34,275 nt of DNA from Bacteroidales bacterium (GTDB lineage: Bacteria > Bacteroidota > Bacteroidia > Bacteroidales > P3). The notes beneath the pieces are model-generated. The model was not told the DNA's origin. It ran no database searches and saw nothing but the letters and a program-made list of their open reading frames with translations. The translations under genes and the position numbers were made by a program. Below, in pieces: positions 17,534 to 25,198 of the stretch. Numbering within the stretch: position 1 is the first letter of the stretch; each line of letters starts with the position of its first letter. The stretch spans positions 1-34,275 of the forward strand of contig JAEEHQ010000021.1 of assembly GCA_016280915.1 (NCBI GenBank), in the 5' to 3' direction.

Positions 17534-17541
17534 CAAAGATA
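17534..17541 (-). promoter_or_regulatory. Bacteroidota -7 box (TATCTTTG) for the kam operon
   Basis: The minus strand reads TATCTTTGCA, a perfect TAnnTTTG box, 90 bases before the kamD start at 17444. A TTTGC lies 12 bases farther upstream, closer than the usual spacing. It fixes the kamD start downstream of 17534. Confidence 0.65.
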
Positions 17542-17700
17542 ATGATTATTTTGCAAACAATCACTTTTTATAAATAAAATATTTTTTAGACTCGATGCCT
17601 TAGGCTTTATTACAGACAACACAGCCGCTTTCAACATATAGCCTAATCACAAAATTTGGCACAGCCACGAAGTCGTTTCACACGAGTGCGCACTATATTT

Positions 17701-17925
17701 TAAACCCCAATCAGTCATTGGGGTCTAACCCAAATCGGTCATTAGACCGACGTGTATATTCATTCTCTCTTATTAAGGTCTCTTTATGCCATATCAGCAT
17801 TTCTTTCGGCATCTTGACCACATCCCTGTCTCGCCGTAGCCCGCTACGTCTTCGCCAGCGATGCGGCCAATCTGCTCAAAACAAATACTAATCTGGCATA
17901 AACCCTAATGACTGATTTGGGTTTA
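17701..17925. repeat. 225-bp element with nested inverted repeats (MITE-like)
   Basis: The ends are inverted repeats of 23 bases: 17701-17723 on plus and 17903-17925 on minus agree at 21 of 23 positions (core AATCAGTCATT). A third, direct-oriented copy at 17726-17747 (TAACCCAAATCGGTCATTAG) follows the left end. Nested inside is a second inverted pair, 17784-17802 and 17883-17901, agreeing at 16 of 19 (TTATGCCA...). A small hairpin CGTAGC/GCTACG lies at 17835-17848. No ORF of note is inside. The form fits a miniature inverted-repeat element or a large structured RNA; neither is proven, and no second copy is seen in the window. Confidence 0.7.
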
Positions 17926-18046
17926 ATGTTGATTGCACAATATGTTCTTAACAATTACTCATGGTCGAAAAGATGACTCAACTCCTATTGGGATTCTTCG
18001 GACCATTGGGCGATCGAATAATTCTTTATTTGTCTGTTATAAGCAA
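17926..18046. other. Remainder of gene-free stretch between kamD and lysozyme
   Basis: The stretch from 17445 to 18046 holds the kamD leader and promoter, an AT-rich segment with a TTAGGCT/AGCCTAA pair near 17600-17645, the nested-repeat element, and about 120 bases after it in which nothing recognisable is seen. No terminator is evident after the lysozyme gene. Confidence 0.5.
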
Positions 18047-18817
18047 CTATTTGCTAGTAGCGGTGGTGTCGTTCTTTGTGTGAGTAGAGTCGGCCTTGGT
18101 AGTGGGGACCTTCTTTTTCTTTCGGTGTTTCGGGAGGAGAATGTCGTAAAGACTGTGTTTTTTGTGAAATTTGTCAAGGTCGACATCGCCGGATATGCCA
18201 CTGATGCGACCCGACTTGCTATGCTGCCAAAGGGTGTATCGGATGGAAGGCGAGCCCTTGTATTTGGCCACAAAGATATGGTAGGACCGATAACGTTTGC
18301 CAGCGAAGTGCTCGAGATATACGCCCTCGCTGGTGTAGATCATGGGCTTAGCACCATACTCTTTCTCCATGAGTTGCAACAACTTATCAACGCGTGCCAT
18401 ATTGAGGTTGCCACAATGATAGCCTTCTACGTCAAGGACAGGAATGAGGTCTTGCTTTTTCTTGGAAACAACCGATTTGAAATTGGCGAACTGTTGATAG
18501 GCAGTTGTTTTGCTACTGTAGACATGATAACTGCCCACATAGATATTGTGTTTGCGGGCAGAGTCGATATTGGCCTTGTAGCGGGGGTCCTTGATGGTGG
18601 TACCCTCGGTAGCACGAATGTATACAAACTTGACCTTCTTGCTTTTGGAGACCTTCTCCCAATTGATTTTTCCCTGGTACTTAGACACATCAATACCTTG
18701 TGCATGTGTTGCAGTCCAAGGACAAGACACAAACGCAACAATCATCAGCACCGACAGGAAGAACTGTTTTGGGGTAGGTCCAACACATTTTTCTTGTCTT
18801 GAAGTAGGCATTTTCAT
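18047..18817 (-). CDS. Secreted GH25 lysozyme (N-acetylmuramidase)
   Basis: After a signal peptide ('QFFLSVLMIVAFVSC...THAQ', ends near residue 40) the GH25 barrel starts at once with 'GIDVSKYQGKINWEKV'. It continues through 'FVYIRATEGT', 'YVGSYHVYSS', the catalytic 'IPVLDVEGY' (Asp-x-Glu) and 'GDVDLDKFH', the usual end of the fold. GH25 enzymes cleave the MurNAc-GlcNAc bond of peptidoglycan. A 30-residue tail follows, first basic (KHRKKKKV), then Thr/Ser/Lys/Asp-rich. The frame is open back to 18979, overlapping rng, but ATG 18817 (or 18844) gives a sensible secreted precursor of 256 residues. It is the last gene of the hup-rng run, 106 bp after rng. Confidence 0.9.
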   Translation of the reverse strand: MKMPTSRQEKCVGPTPKQFFLSVLMIVAFVSCPWTATHAQGIDVSKYQGKINWEKVSKSKKVKFVYIRATEGTTIKDPRYKANIDSARKHNIYVGSYHVYSSKTTAYQQFANFKSVVSKKKQDLIPVLDVEGYHCGNLNMARVDKLLQLMEKEYGAKPMIYTSEGVYLEHFAGKRYRSYHIFVAKYKGSPSIRYTLWQHSKSGRISGISGDVDLDKFHKKHSLYDILLPKHRKKKKVPTTKADSTHTKNDTTATSK

Positions 18818-18923
18818 TACTGCCACTTGATTAAAATGGCACATTATTCCACTTTCTTTACCACTAAGAAAGCTTCCAAAAAAATACCGTATGAACCTCA
18901 TCAACACAAACAATTCCTTGGCT

Positions 18924-20474
18924 CTACATAGCAATTTCATCTCCCATAGCATTGAAGAACTTATAGTCCAACAGACCATAGGACTCGGAGGCCTTGCATG
19001 TAAGGCGCAACCTATACTTAATCATCCATTGGAGGCGAATGCTCTTAAGACCTTTGGTAAGATAAGCATATACGTATGGATGAGTGATGATGGTGAGTTT
19101 CTTCTCGTTTTGAGAGGAAATGAGATAACGGAGGTTGGTTTCAATCTCATCGACCACGACCAAACTGGACTTGATGGTACCTGTACCGTCACAAAAAGGA
19201 CATTTTTCTTGTACGTCGACTTCCACAGCTGGACGAACACGTTGACGGGTAATCTGCATCAATCCGAACTTGCTGAGAGGCAAGATGGTGTGTCGCGCCT
19301 TGTCGTGGGACATCTCTTGACACATAAATTCGTATAGTTCCTTACGATGTTCGGCCTTAGCCATGTCAACGAAATCGACAATAATGATGCCACCCATATC
19401 GCGCAAACGCAGCTGTCGGGCAATCTCCTTCGCCGACTCGATATTGACCTGAAGGGCAGTGTCCTCCTGTCCTGTGCCAGATTTGATGTGATTTCCACTA
19501 TTAACGTCAATGACATGCATAGCCTCCGTATGCTCTATATAGAGGTAAACACCTGAACGTATCGTAACAATTCTGCCAAAAGCACGTCGAATGTCACGCA
19601 TGACACCAAACTGCTCGAAAATAGGAGTCTCCATCTTATAAGGATGGACAATGTCGGCCTTGTCAGGAGCCACGGTGGCTATATACTGACGAATCTCGTT
19701 GCAGACATTCTCGTTGTCGACGTATATGGCATTGAAATCGTCGGTGAGCACATCGCGTAGCAAAGCAGAGGCCGTACTAAGTTCTGAAAGAACTTTGGTA
19801 GGACTCGTGAGGGTCTTGAGCCTTTCGGTGAGGGTAGACCATTGAGACATGAGGTTGCGCAAATCGGCATCAAGTTCTTCAACATTTTTCCCCTCAGCAA
19901 CAGTACGCACGATAACCCCGAAACCCTCGGGCTTAATGCTCTGCATCAGACGGCGCAAACGGCCACGCTCCTCGCTACCCTTGATTTTCTGAGAGATGGA
20001 AATACGGGTAATAAAAGGGGTGAGCACTAAATAGCGACCAGCAAAAGAAATGTCACCCGAGAGCTTGGGGCCCTTTGTAGAGATAGGTTCTTTGGCCACC
20101 TGAGCCAAAACCAATTGTCCTACCTTGAGGACGTTAGAAAGGTTGCCTGTTTTCTCAAGGATAGGCTCCGTCTTAAAGCCTTTGAGGGTAGCCACACTGT
20201 TGTCGCCATTCATGGCCAATTTGAGATATTTGGCCACAGAATTGAAATTGGTACCAAGGTCAAGGTAATGGACAAAGCCGTCTTTTTCCTCGCCCACGTC
20301 AATAAAAGCAGCATTGAGACCAGGCATAATCTTGCGTACCTTGCCGACATAAATGTCGCCGACACGAACTTTATTGCCCGACTTGTCTTTATGGAGCTCA
20401 ACCAGTTGTTTATCTTCCAAAAGTGCCAGCTGGATATCGCTCTCGTTGGCTGATATAACTAATTCTTTATTCAT
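18924..20474 (-). CDS. rng: Ribonuclease G
   Basis: The 516-residue protein matches RNase E/G. It has an N-terminal S1 RNA-binding domain (about 35-130, 'VGDIYVGKVRKIMPGLNAAFIDVG') and the 5'-sensor/RNase H-like region. The catalytic aspartates are in 'MHVIDVNSG' and 'GIIIVDFVDM', and the zinc-link Cys pair in 'EKCPFCDGTG' holds the dimer. The length and absence of a long disordered tail fit RNase G rather than RNase E. It acts in the cytosol on rRNA maturation and mRNA turnover. It lies downstream of hup and a ribosomal-type small protein on the same strand, and a large hairpin with a T tract stands in its short leader. Confidence 0.95.
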   Translation of the reverse strand: MNKELVISANESDIQLALLEDKQLVELHKDKSGNKVRVGDIYVGKVRKIMPGLNAAFIDVGEEKDGFVHYLDLGTNFNSVAKYLKLAMNGDNSVATLKGFKTEPILEKTGNLSNVLKVGQLVLAQVAKEPISTKGPKLSGDISFAGRYLVLTPFITRISISQKIKGSEERGRLRRLMQSIKPEGFGVIVRTVAEGKNVEELDADLRNLMSQWSTLTERLKTLTSPTKVLSELSTASALLRDVLTDDFNAIYVDNENVCNEIRQYIATVAPDKADIVHPYKMETPIFEQFGVMRDIRRAFGRIVTIRSGVYLYIEHTEAMHVIDVNSGNHIKSGTGQEDTALQVNIESAKEIARQLRLRDMGGIIIVDFVDMAKAEHRKELYEFMCQEMSHDKARHTILPLSKFGLMQITRQRVRPAVEVDVQEKCPFCDGTGTIKSSLVVVDEIETNLRYLISSQNEKKLTIITHPYVYAYLTKGLKSIRLQWMIKYRLRLTCKASESYGLLDYKFFNAMGDEIAM

Positions 20475-20482
20475 TCATTGTA

Positions 20483-20537
20483 AGAAAAAAACAAATTACA
20501 CAAACCGGCAACAAAGGCCGTTGTGTAATTTGTTTTA
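20483..20537 (-). terminator. Long hairpin with T tract in the rng leader
   Basis: On the minus strand, AACAAATTACACAA and TTGTGTAATTTGTT (20490-20503 and 20521-20534) form a 14-bp stem that continues through CGGC/GCCG, followed by TTTTTTT about 10-15 bases before the rng ATG. It has the form of an intrinsic terminator or attenuator. No -7 box is visible between it and rng. Confidence 0.75.
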
Positions 20538-20576
20538 GTTGTTAGATTGTTTTAGACTAGAAGAAGGCTTAACAGC

Positions 20577-20666
20577 TTACTTCTTCTTATGTCTGTTCTT
20601 GCGCAGGCGTTTTTTACGCTTGTGCGTAGACATCTTGTGTCTCTTGTGTTTCTTTCCGTTAGGCAT
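20577..20666 (-). CDS. Small basic ribosomal-type protein (AURKAIP1/COX24, mS38/bS22-like), 29 aa
   Basis: The reading frame MPNGKKHKRHKMSTHKRKKR... encodes only 29 residues, about two thirds Lys, Arg or His. The pattern K-R-H-K-M-x-x-H-K-x-K-K-R-x-R-K matches the short AURKAIP1/COX24 C-terminal motif. Related proteins are mitochondrial mS38 and mycobacterial bS22, which sit on the small ribosomal subunit near the decoding centre. A near-identical 29-residue protein is, as I recall it, conserved across Bacteroidales. The frame can be extended upstream to 20903 over hup, but that extension is a shadow. It lies 40 bp after hup and 102 bp before rng, a translation/RNA-linked context. Confidence 0.85.
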   Translation of the reverse strand: MPNGKKHKRHKMSTHKRKKRLRKNRHKKK

Positions 20667-20706
20667 GTTTATAACAGATTTAATATAATAATGAAATAAA
20701 AAATTC

Positions 20707-20991
20707 TTACTTGTTGTTCTTCTTAACGTCGCTGACAAAGGTCTTGGCGGGTTTGAAAGAAGGAATATTGTGGGCGGGGATGATAATGGTAGTGTTCTTA
20801 GAGATATTACGACCAGTCTTCTCGGCACGTTTTTTGATGATGAAACTACCGAAGCCACGCAGATAGACGTTTTCGCCATCAGCGAGAGATTCTTTAACGA
20901 CATTCATGAATTCTTCTACGGTAGCTTGGATAGCAACCTTCTCGATACCAGTTTTCTGGGCAATCTGAGCAACGATTTCAGCCTTAGTCAT
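20707..20991 (-). CDS. hup: HU-family DNA-binding protein
   Basis: The 94-residue protein fits HU/IHF throughout: the 'MTKAEIVAQIAQKTGIEKVAIQATVEEFM' helices (given in parts: MTKAEIVAQIAQ, then VEEFMNVVKESL), the turn 'GENVYLRGFGSF', and the DNA-binding arm 'GRNISKNTTIIIPAHNIPSFKP' with Asn/Ile-Pro near its tip where DNA is kinked. It acts as a dimer in nucleoid packaging. The ATG at 20991 gives the standard length. A TAATTTTG box lies about 65 bp upstream. It heads a co-directional group with the small ribosomal-type protein and rng. Confidence 0.95.
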   Translation of the reverse strand: MTKAEIVAQIAQKTGIEKVAIQATVEEFMNVVKESLADGENVYLRGFGSFIIKKRAEKTGRNISKNTTIIIPAHNIPSFKPAKTFVSDVKKNNK

Positions 20992-21056
20992 GTTTAATTA
21001 TTTTTATTGTTATTTATTTTTATACTTTAACTCACCCTTATGGGCGAAACAGGTTG

Positions 21057-21064
21057 CAAAATTA
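21057..21064 (-). promoter_or_regulatory. Bacteroidota -7 box (TAATTTTG) for hup
   Basis: The minus strand reads TAATTTTGCAA, the same form as the tig box, 66 bases before the hup start. Confidence 0.55.
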
Positions 21065-21217
21065 CCAAAAAAAAATGACATGCCGAACAATTTTTTTTAT
21101 TCCTTTAGTTCTCAAAATCGGATTTTTATGTACAATAGTTTGATTTATACATAATTACAAAGTATTATTTTATGCATAAAATATCATAATAGTCTGAATT
21201 ATAGCCACTCATAAATA

Positions 21218-22096
21218 CTATTTTGTCGTCTCTTTTGTGATGATTTTGGTAAAATACAAGATGAAAAGCATTATGGCCGCCAAACCACAGATAATGGTAG
21301 TAGACCAAGAGAAAAAGAGTGGCTCAGTAGGGTCGAGATAAATCTGTTGTCGATGAAAGAGATAGTAGAGCAATACCACCATGGCGTTGTTAAAGAAATG
21401 GGCACAAATATTGACAACAATGGAGCCTGAAAGGGTGAAGAGATAGCCCAACAACAGGCCCAATATAAAACGGGGCATTAAGCCGTAAACATCGCCATGG
21501 GCAACAGCGAACACCATCGACGTAACAACTACTGCCACATGCATGTTGCCAAACCATCGTTGCAGAATCTGCTGAAATGCGCCACGGAAGAAAAACTCCT
21601 CACAAACGGCCGGAAGAAGAGCCACAATCAACAGTTGGAGCACGAGGTCGAACGGGGAAGTGAGGGACAGAAGGTTATTCGTTAGTTCCTTTGACTTCTG
21701 CGACTGGGAGCGCAAGAACTCCTCAAGTGTCCCCATGTGCCACTGCTCGTTCCAGTATGTGAGCCAGTCGGTAATAGGCAACAATAACAGTAAAATGGCG
21801 ATGGAGATACCCCCTAACAACCATTTGCGTCCATGGAGGTCGAGACGGAGGAACTTAGCCGATTCTCCATGAAAGAGCCGAGCAAAAGCCAACGTAGGAA
21901 GCAGGAAAATGCACACCTGTGAACAGGCTTGCCACAACAAAGTGAGACGAATTGCTGTAGCGCTGACCGGTTGTGGTGTGGGCAACACCATCTGTAGTGC
22001 CACCACAAGAAAAAATCCCACTAACATCAATGAACACAAGCCTACCAACTGCGAGAAAGGCTTGCTGTCAACAAAAAAAATGGATGGATTCTTCAC
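21218..22096 (-). CDS. CPBP-family intramembrane metalloprotease
   Basis: The 292-residue polytopic membrane protein has about 7-8 hydrophobic segments. The CPBP/Abi (CAAX-protease-like) motifs are present: 'CEEFFFRGAF' (Glu166, Glu167, Arg171), 'AVAHGDVYG' (His200) and 'NICAHFFNNAMV' (His233, Asn237), the glutamate/histidine set thought to bind the catalytic metal in the membrane. Substrates are unknown; family members process prenylated proteins, peptide pheromones or bacteriocin-immunity targets. The ATG at 22096 lies only 15 bp after the 3' end of tRNA-Arg on the same strand, so the two probably share a primary transcript. Confidence 0.9.
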   Translation of the reverse strand: MKNPSIFFVDSKPFSQLVGLCSLMLVGFFLVVALQMVLPTPQPVSATAIRLTLLWQACSQVCIFLLPTLAFARLFHGESAKFLRLDLHGRKWLLGGISIAILLLLLPITDWLTYWNEQWHMGTLEEFLRSQSQKSKELTNNLLSLTSPFDLVLQLLIVALLPAVCEEFFFRGAFQQILQRWFGNMHVAVVVTSMVFAVAHGDVYGLMPRFILGLLLGYLFTLSGSIVVNICAHFFNNAMVVLLYYLFHRQQIYLDPTEPLFFSWSTTIICGLAAIMLFILYFTKIITKETTK

Positions 22097-22111
22097 TTTT
22101 GGAAGTATTTG

Positions 22112-22185
22112 TGACCCCGGCGGGATTCAAACCCACGACTTTCGGAACCGGAATCCGACGTTCTATTCAGCTGAACTACGGGGCC
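22112..22185 (-). tRNA. tRNA-Arg (anticodon CCG)
   Basis: The minus strand folds as a cloverleaf. The acceptor GGCCCCG pairs with CGGGGTC (one G-T pair), the D arm is GTTC...GAAC, the anticodon stem TCGGA/TCCGA holds loop TTCCGGT with anticodon CCG, and the T arm GTGGG-TTTGAAT-CCCGC is standard. The discriminator is A, and CCA is not encoded. It reads CGG codons. Confidence 0.95.
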
Positions 22186-22264
22186 TTTTAGTCAAACTTG
22201 CGATTAATAACTATTTTTTCGAATAAATATTGTGTGGCAAACAAAGTTTTTTTTTGCACAATCG

Positions 22265-22762
22265 TTACTGTAAACTGGGATAGTGCATGTTGGCTGGAGT
22301 CATTTTTTCCAAAACTTCGTGGAGGTATTTGGCCGACTCCCACTTGGCCATGGGGAGGTCATGCAGGAGGTAGTTGCCACAATCCATAGGTGCAGCACCG
22401 GGGACATCGCCCTCGTAATTTGCCACAAAGCTGAAGGTGCGTTGCATTAATTCTACAATATCTTCTGGTTCTAGGTCACCTCGCATGAGCAGATAATTAC
22501 CTGTGAGGCATCCCATAGGACCCCAATAGACGATACGGTCAGCCCATTGTGGGTCGTTGCGCAGATAGGTAGCAGCCAAATGTTCGATAGTGTGTATGGC
22601 ACCTTGACCAAGGACAGGCTCGCGATTGGGCTCCTTCATGCGGATGTCGAAAGTAGTAACGATGTCGCCTCCAATCTGATCCTTACGGGAGACATAGATT
22701 CCACGGAGAAGATGTATGTGGTCGATAGTAAAACTTGGAATGGTTTTCATGGTGTCTTTCAT
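22265..22762 (-). CDS. luxS: S-ribosylhomocysteine lyase (AI-2 synthase)
   Basis: The 165-residue protein has the LuxS zinc site His57-x-x-x-His61 in 'AIHTIEHL' with a third ligand Cys128 in 'MDCGNY', the catalytic Glu60, and the catalytic Cys85 in 'GPMGCLTGNY'. It splits S-ribosylhomocysteine into homocysteine and DPD, which cyclises to autoinducer-2. The gene starts 21 bp after mtnN, whose product supplies its substrate, so the pair forms a two-gene methyl-cycle operon. MKTIPSF at 22750 is an alternative start matching the usual LuxS N-terminus. Confidence 0.96.
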   Translation of the reverse strand: MKDTMKTIPSFTIDHIHLLRGIYVSRKDQIGGDIVTTFDIRMKEPNREPVLGQGAIHTIEHLAATYLRNDPQWADRIVYWGPMGCLTGNYLLMRGDLEPEDIVELMQRTFSFVANYEGDVPGAAPMDCGNYLLHDLPMAKWESAKYLHEVLEKMTPANMHYPSLQ

Positions 22763-22783
22763 GGTATTATTGTATTAAATGAA

Positions 22784-23473
22784 TTATGACTGCGCCGAAT
22801 GGAGTGTTGCGGGGAGGCGGCGTAAGAACTGGAGGACGAACTGGAAGGATCGGTCGGTCATAGAGTTTAGAAAATCAGCCCATTGCTGCTGGTGGTTGTC
22901 GGTATTACCAGGGGTGTCACTGATAACTCGAATACTGAGGAAAGGTTTATTCATCAGATAACAGGTGTGGGCAATAGCTGCCGACTCCATCTCGCAGGCC
23001 AAGGCCTCGGGAAACATAGCCTTGATGGCTGACTGGCGCGTACGATCGGTGATGAACTGATCGCCGGTGCACATGAGTCCTTCCCGTACATGTAAATCAC
23101 TCTCCTGACGCACTTTGGCGGCAACACTGAGTAAAGTGGGATGTGCGTTGAAACGACCAGGAAGTCCCTGCACCTGGCCAGGCAGGTTGCCCTCGCCACA
23201 ATAAACATCATGGTAAGCAGTCTGAGCCCCCACAACAACATCCATCACCTGCAGGCTACCATCAATGCCACCAGCCAGGCCGGTGCTAAGGATGCAGTCG
23301 GGATGGTATTGCTGAATGAGTTGCATGGCACCTACAGCTGCATTAACCTTGCCGATGCCACATTGCCATAGGACTATGTCGTTGTCACCGATGTGCCCTT
23401 GGGGTTTACCATCAAGTACCGCAAGCATCTTCCGATACTCAATGTCCATAGCTATAATGATACCTATTTTCAT
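22784..23473 (-). CDS. mtnN: 5'-methylthioadenosine/S-adenosylhomocysteine nucleosidase
   Basis: The 229-residue enzyme begins 'MKIGIIIAMDIE' with the catalytic Glu12. It carries 'STGLAGGID' for the ribose/phosphate-like site, 'ALACEMESAAIAHTC' with the substrate-binding Met-Glu pair, and 'IRVISDTPGN' with the catalytic Asp. It hydrolyses adenine from MTA and SAH in the cytosol. The frame is open to 23521, but a -7 box (23519-23526) overlaps that ATG, so 23473 is the start. It is followed by luxS 21 bp later and is divergent from the histidine kinase gene. Confidence 0.95.
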   Translation of the reverse strand: MKIGIIIAMDIEYRKMLAVLDGKPQGHIGDNDIVLWQCGIGKVNAAVGAMQLIQQYHPDCILSTGLAGGIDGSLQVMDVVVGAQTAYHDVYCGEGNLPGQVQGLPGRFNAHPTLLSVAAKVRQESDLHVREGLMCTGDQFITDRTRQSAIKAMFPEALACEMESAAIAHTCYLMNKPFLSIRVISDTPGNTDNHQQQWADFLNSMTDRSFQFVLQFLRRLPATLHSAQS

Positions 23474-23518
23474 GTCTATTTTTACTTTGCCATGTTGGAT
23501 ATACAAAAAATAAGGGTG

Positions 23519-23526
23519 CAAAAATA
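23519..23526 (-). promoter_or_regulatory. Bacteroidota -7 box (TATTTTTG) for mtnN-luxS
   Basis: The minus strand reads TATTTTTGCA 46 bases before the mtnN ATG at 23473. It overlaps the upstream in-frame ATG at 23521, which excludes that start if the promoter is used. Confidence 0.55.
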
Positions 23527-23604
23527 CGATTTTTTTCTTAAAAAAAAGGATAAGAGTAATTTTTTATGACAATCACCGTTATAAAATATTAATAATTATA
23601 CGAA

Positions 23605-25128
23605 ATGAAACGCAAATTTCTCATATTACTCTCCACCCTATTTGCTATTGCGGCCATCACGCTGGTCATCATCCAGATTGCTCAAATGCAGGCTTCAGCC
23701 AAGATGAGCGACAACCTTTTTAACATCAGCGTCAACAACTCCATCGATGAGGTTTTCACCCAACTCGACCAGATGAAGGTAGAGGACTATGTATCACAGA
23801 AAGAACGCTATAAGGTTTTGCAATTTCGCCGCATAGACAACCTAAACGAAAAGATGCAAGACCTCATCCGCAACAATAGTGAACTATTCTACGACGAGCA
23901 CCGCATCATTTTCGGCATCTCCACACAGGACAGTGCGTTACAGCTACCCAAAGCCAATCTAACCGACCAAGAGGAGATGGTACTCTCCCAATACAACACT
24001 CTCCTCAGTGCCCGTAACCGTCTGATGAGCAAAATCAACTATTCCAACGAGCAATACAAAAAAACTGTCAACAACCACTCCATCGACCCCACTACACTCA
24101 ATTTCCCCCTGTTAGACTCTCTCATTCGTGAAGAATTGATCATCAATGGTGTAGACATAGAGCCAACCATCGGCATACTGGAAACAGAAATGGACACCCT
24201 TTATTATTGCAGCAATGTGAACGACTCGACCGAATTACGCAATACACCCTATAAATACACCTTCCACGCTAACGGCATCGTTTCCGATGAGAATCTCTAT
24301 CTAGTTCTCTCATTCCCCTCCTCTCCTATCATCCTCAGCAGCGATGCCAACAAAAACACCGTCCTCAGCATTTTCATGATTGTCCTCATCTCCGCACTTT
24401 TTGTATTCTCCATCCGCACACTTTGGACCCAACGCAAACTGGACGAGATGAAAACCGACTTCATCAACAACATGACTCATGAAATCAAAACCCCCATAGC
24501 CACCATCGGTTTAGCATGTGAAATGCTTCAGGACAACACCATCATCAACGATCAAGAAACCCGTAGCAATTTTGTGAATATCATCAATGACGAGAACCGT
24601 CGCATGCGGGTGCTGATTGAAACCATTTTGCAAAGCTCCAAAATGGCAAATAAGAACTTCTCCTTGTCCCTAAAAGAGGTAGACATAAATCAAGAGGTAA
24701 CCACAGCCCTGAAGAGTTTCCAACTTATGATAAAAAACAAGAATGGAATGTTAGAAACCGACTTACAACCCATTTCCGGCATCCTTTATGCCGACCAGCT
24801 CCACATTTCCAACATGATACATAACTTGGTAGACAACGCCATCAAATATTCTCCCAACGAGCCACACATCAAAGTCACAACCAACCAAGAGAAGGAATGG
24901 ATCGTGCTGAAAGTGAGCGACAACGGCATTGGTATTAGTAAAGAGAATCAAAAACATATCTTCGAAAAATTCTACCGTGTCCACACAGGCGATCGCCACG
25001 ACGTGAAAGGATTTGGCATCGGACTCAACTACGTCTATCAAGTTGTAGCCCTACATAAAGGCAAAATCGCTGTAGAAAGCGAAGTTGGACAAGGCAGCAC
25101 CTTCATTATCCACCTCCCTCTGGCTTGA
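23605..25128 (+). CDS. Sensor histidine kinase (RprX-like), no adjacent regulator
   Basis: The 507-residue membrane kinase has TM1 at about 5-26, a periplasmic sensor region of about 225 residues, TM2 at about 252-271, the H-box 'NNMTHEIKTPIAT' with phospho-acceptor His292, the N-box 'HNLVDNAIKYSP' (Asn407-411), the G1 box 'DNGIGI' (439-444), the F box 'FEKFYRV' and the G2 box 'GFGIGL' (469-474). It autophosphorylates on His and passes phosphate to a response regulator. Organisation resembles RprX of Bacteroides, normally followed by the regulator rprY; here the next gene is a convergent lipoprotein and no receiver domain is encoded in the window. The sensor domain is not recognised, so the stimulus is unknown. 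Confidence 0.93.
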   Translation: MKRKFLILLSTLFAIAAITLVIIQIAQMQASAKMSDNLFNISVNNSIDEVFTQLDQMKVEDYVSQKERYKVLQFRRIDNLNEKMQDLIRNNSELFYDEHRIIFGISTQDSALQLPKANLTDQEEMVLSQYNTLLSARNRLMSKINYSNEQYKKTVNNHSIDPTTLNFPLLDSLIREELIINGVDIEPTIGILETEMDTLYYCSNVNDSTELRNTPYKYTFHANGIVSDENLYLVLSFPSSPIILSSDANKNTVLSIFMIVLISALFVFSIRTLWTQRKLDEMKTDFINNMTHEIKTPIATIGLACEMLQDNTIINDQETRSNFVNIINDENRRMRVLIETILQSSKMANKNFSLSLKEVDINQEVTTALKSFQLMIKNKNGMLETDLQPISGILYADQLHISNMIHNLVDNAIKYSPNEPHIKVTTNQEKEWIVLKVSDNGIGISKENQKHIFEKFYRVHTGDRHDVKGFGIGLNYVYQVVALHKGKIAVESEVGQGSTFIIHLPLA

Positions 25129-25198
25129 TATTGACTATCTTACACCATGAAAATCATCCATTAGTTTTTAAAATCACAACTTGAGAAACTGCTAATCT

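Noticed and set aside
16077..17573. 498-codon open frame on the plus strand opposite kamD
   Set aside because: It is an antisense shadow of a strongly recognised gene; its translation has no family features and its length follows from the codon bias of kamD.
17445..17700. Possible cobalamin riboswitch before kamD (B12-dependent enzyme)
   Set aside because: No GCCACTG box or the expected paired elements were found; only a -7 box and AT-rich leader are visible.
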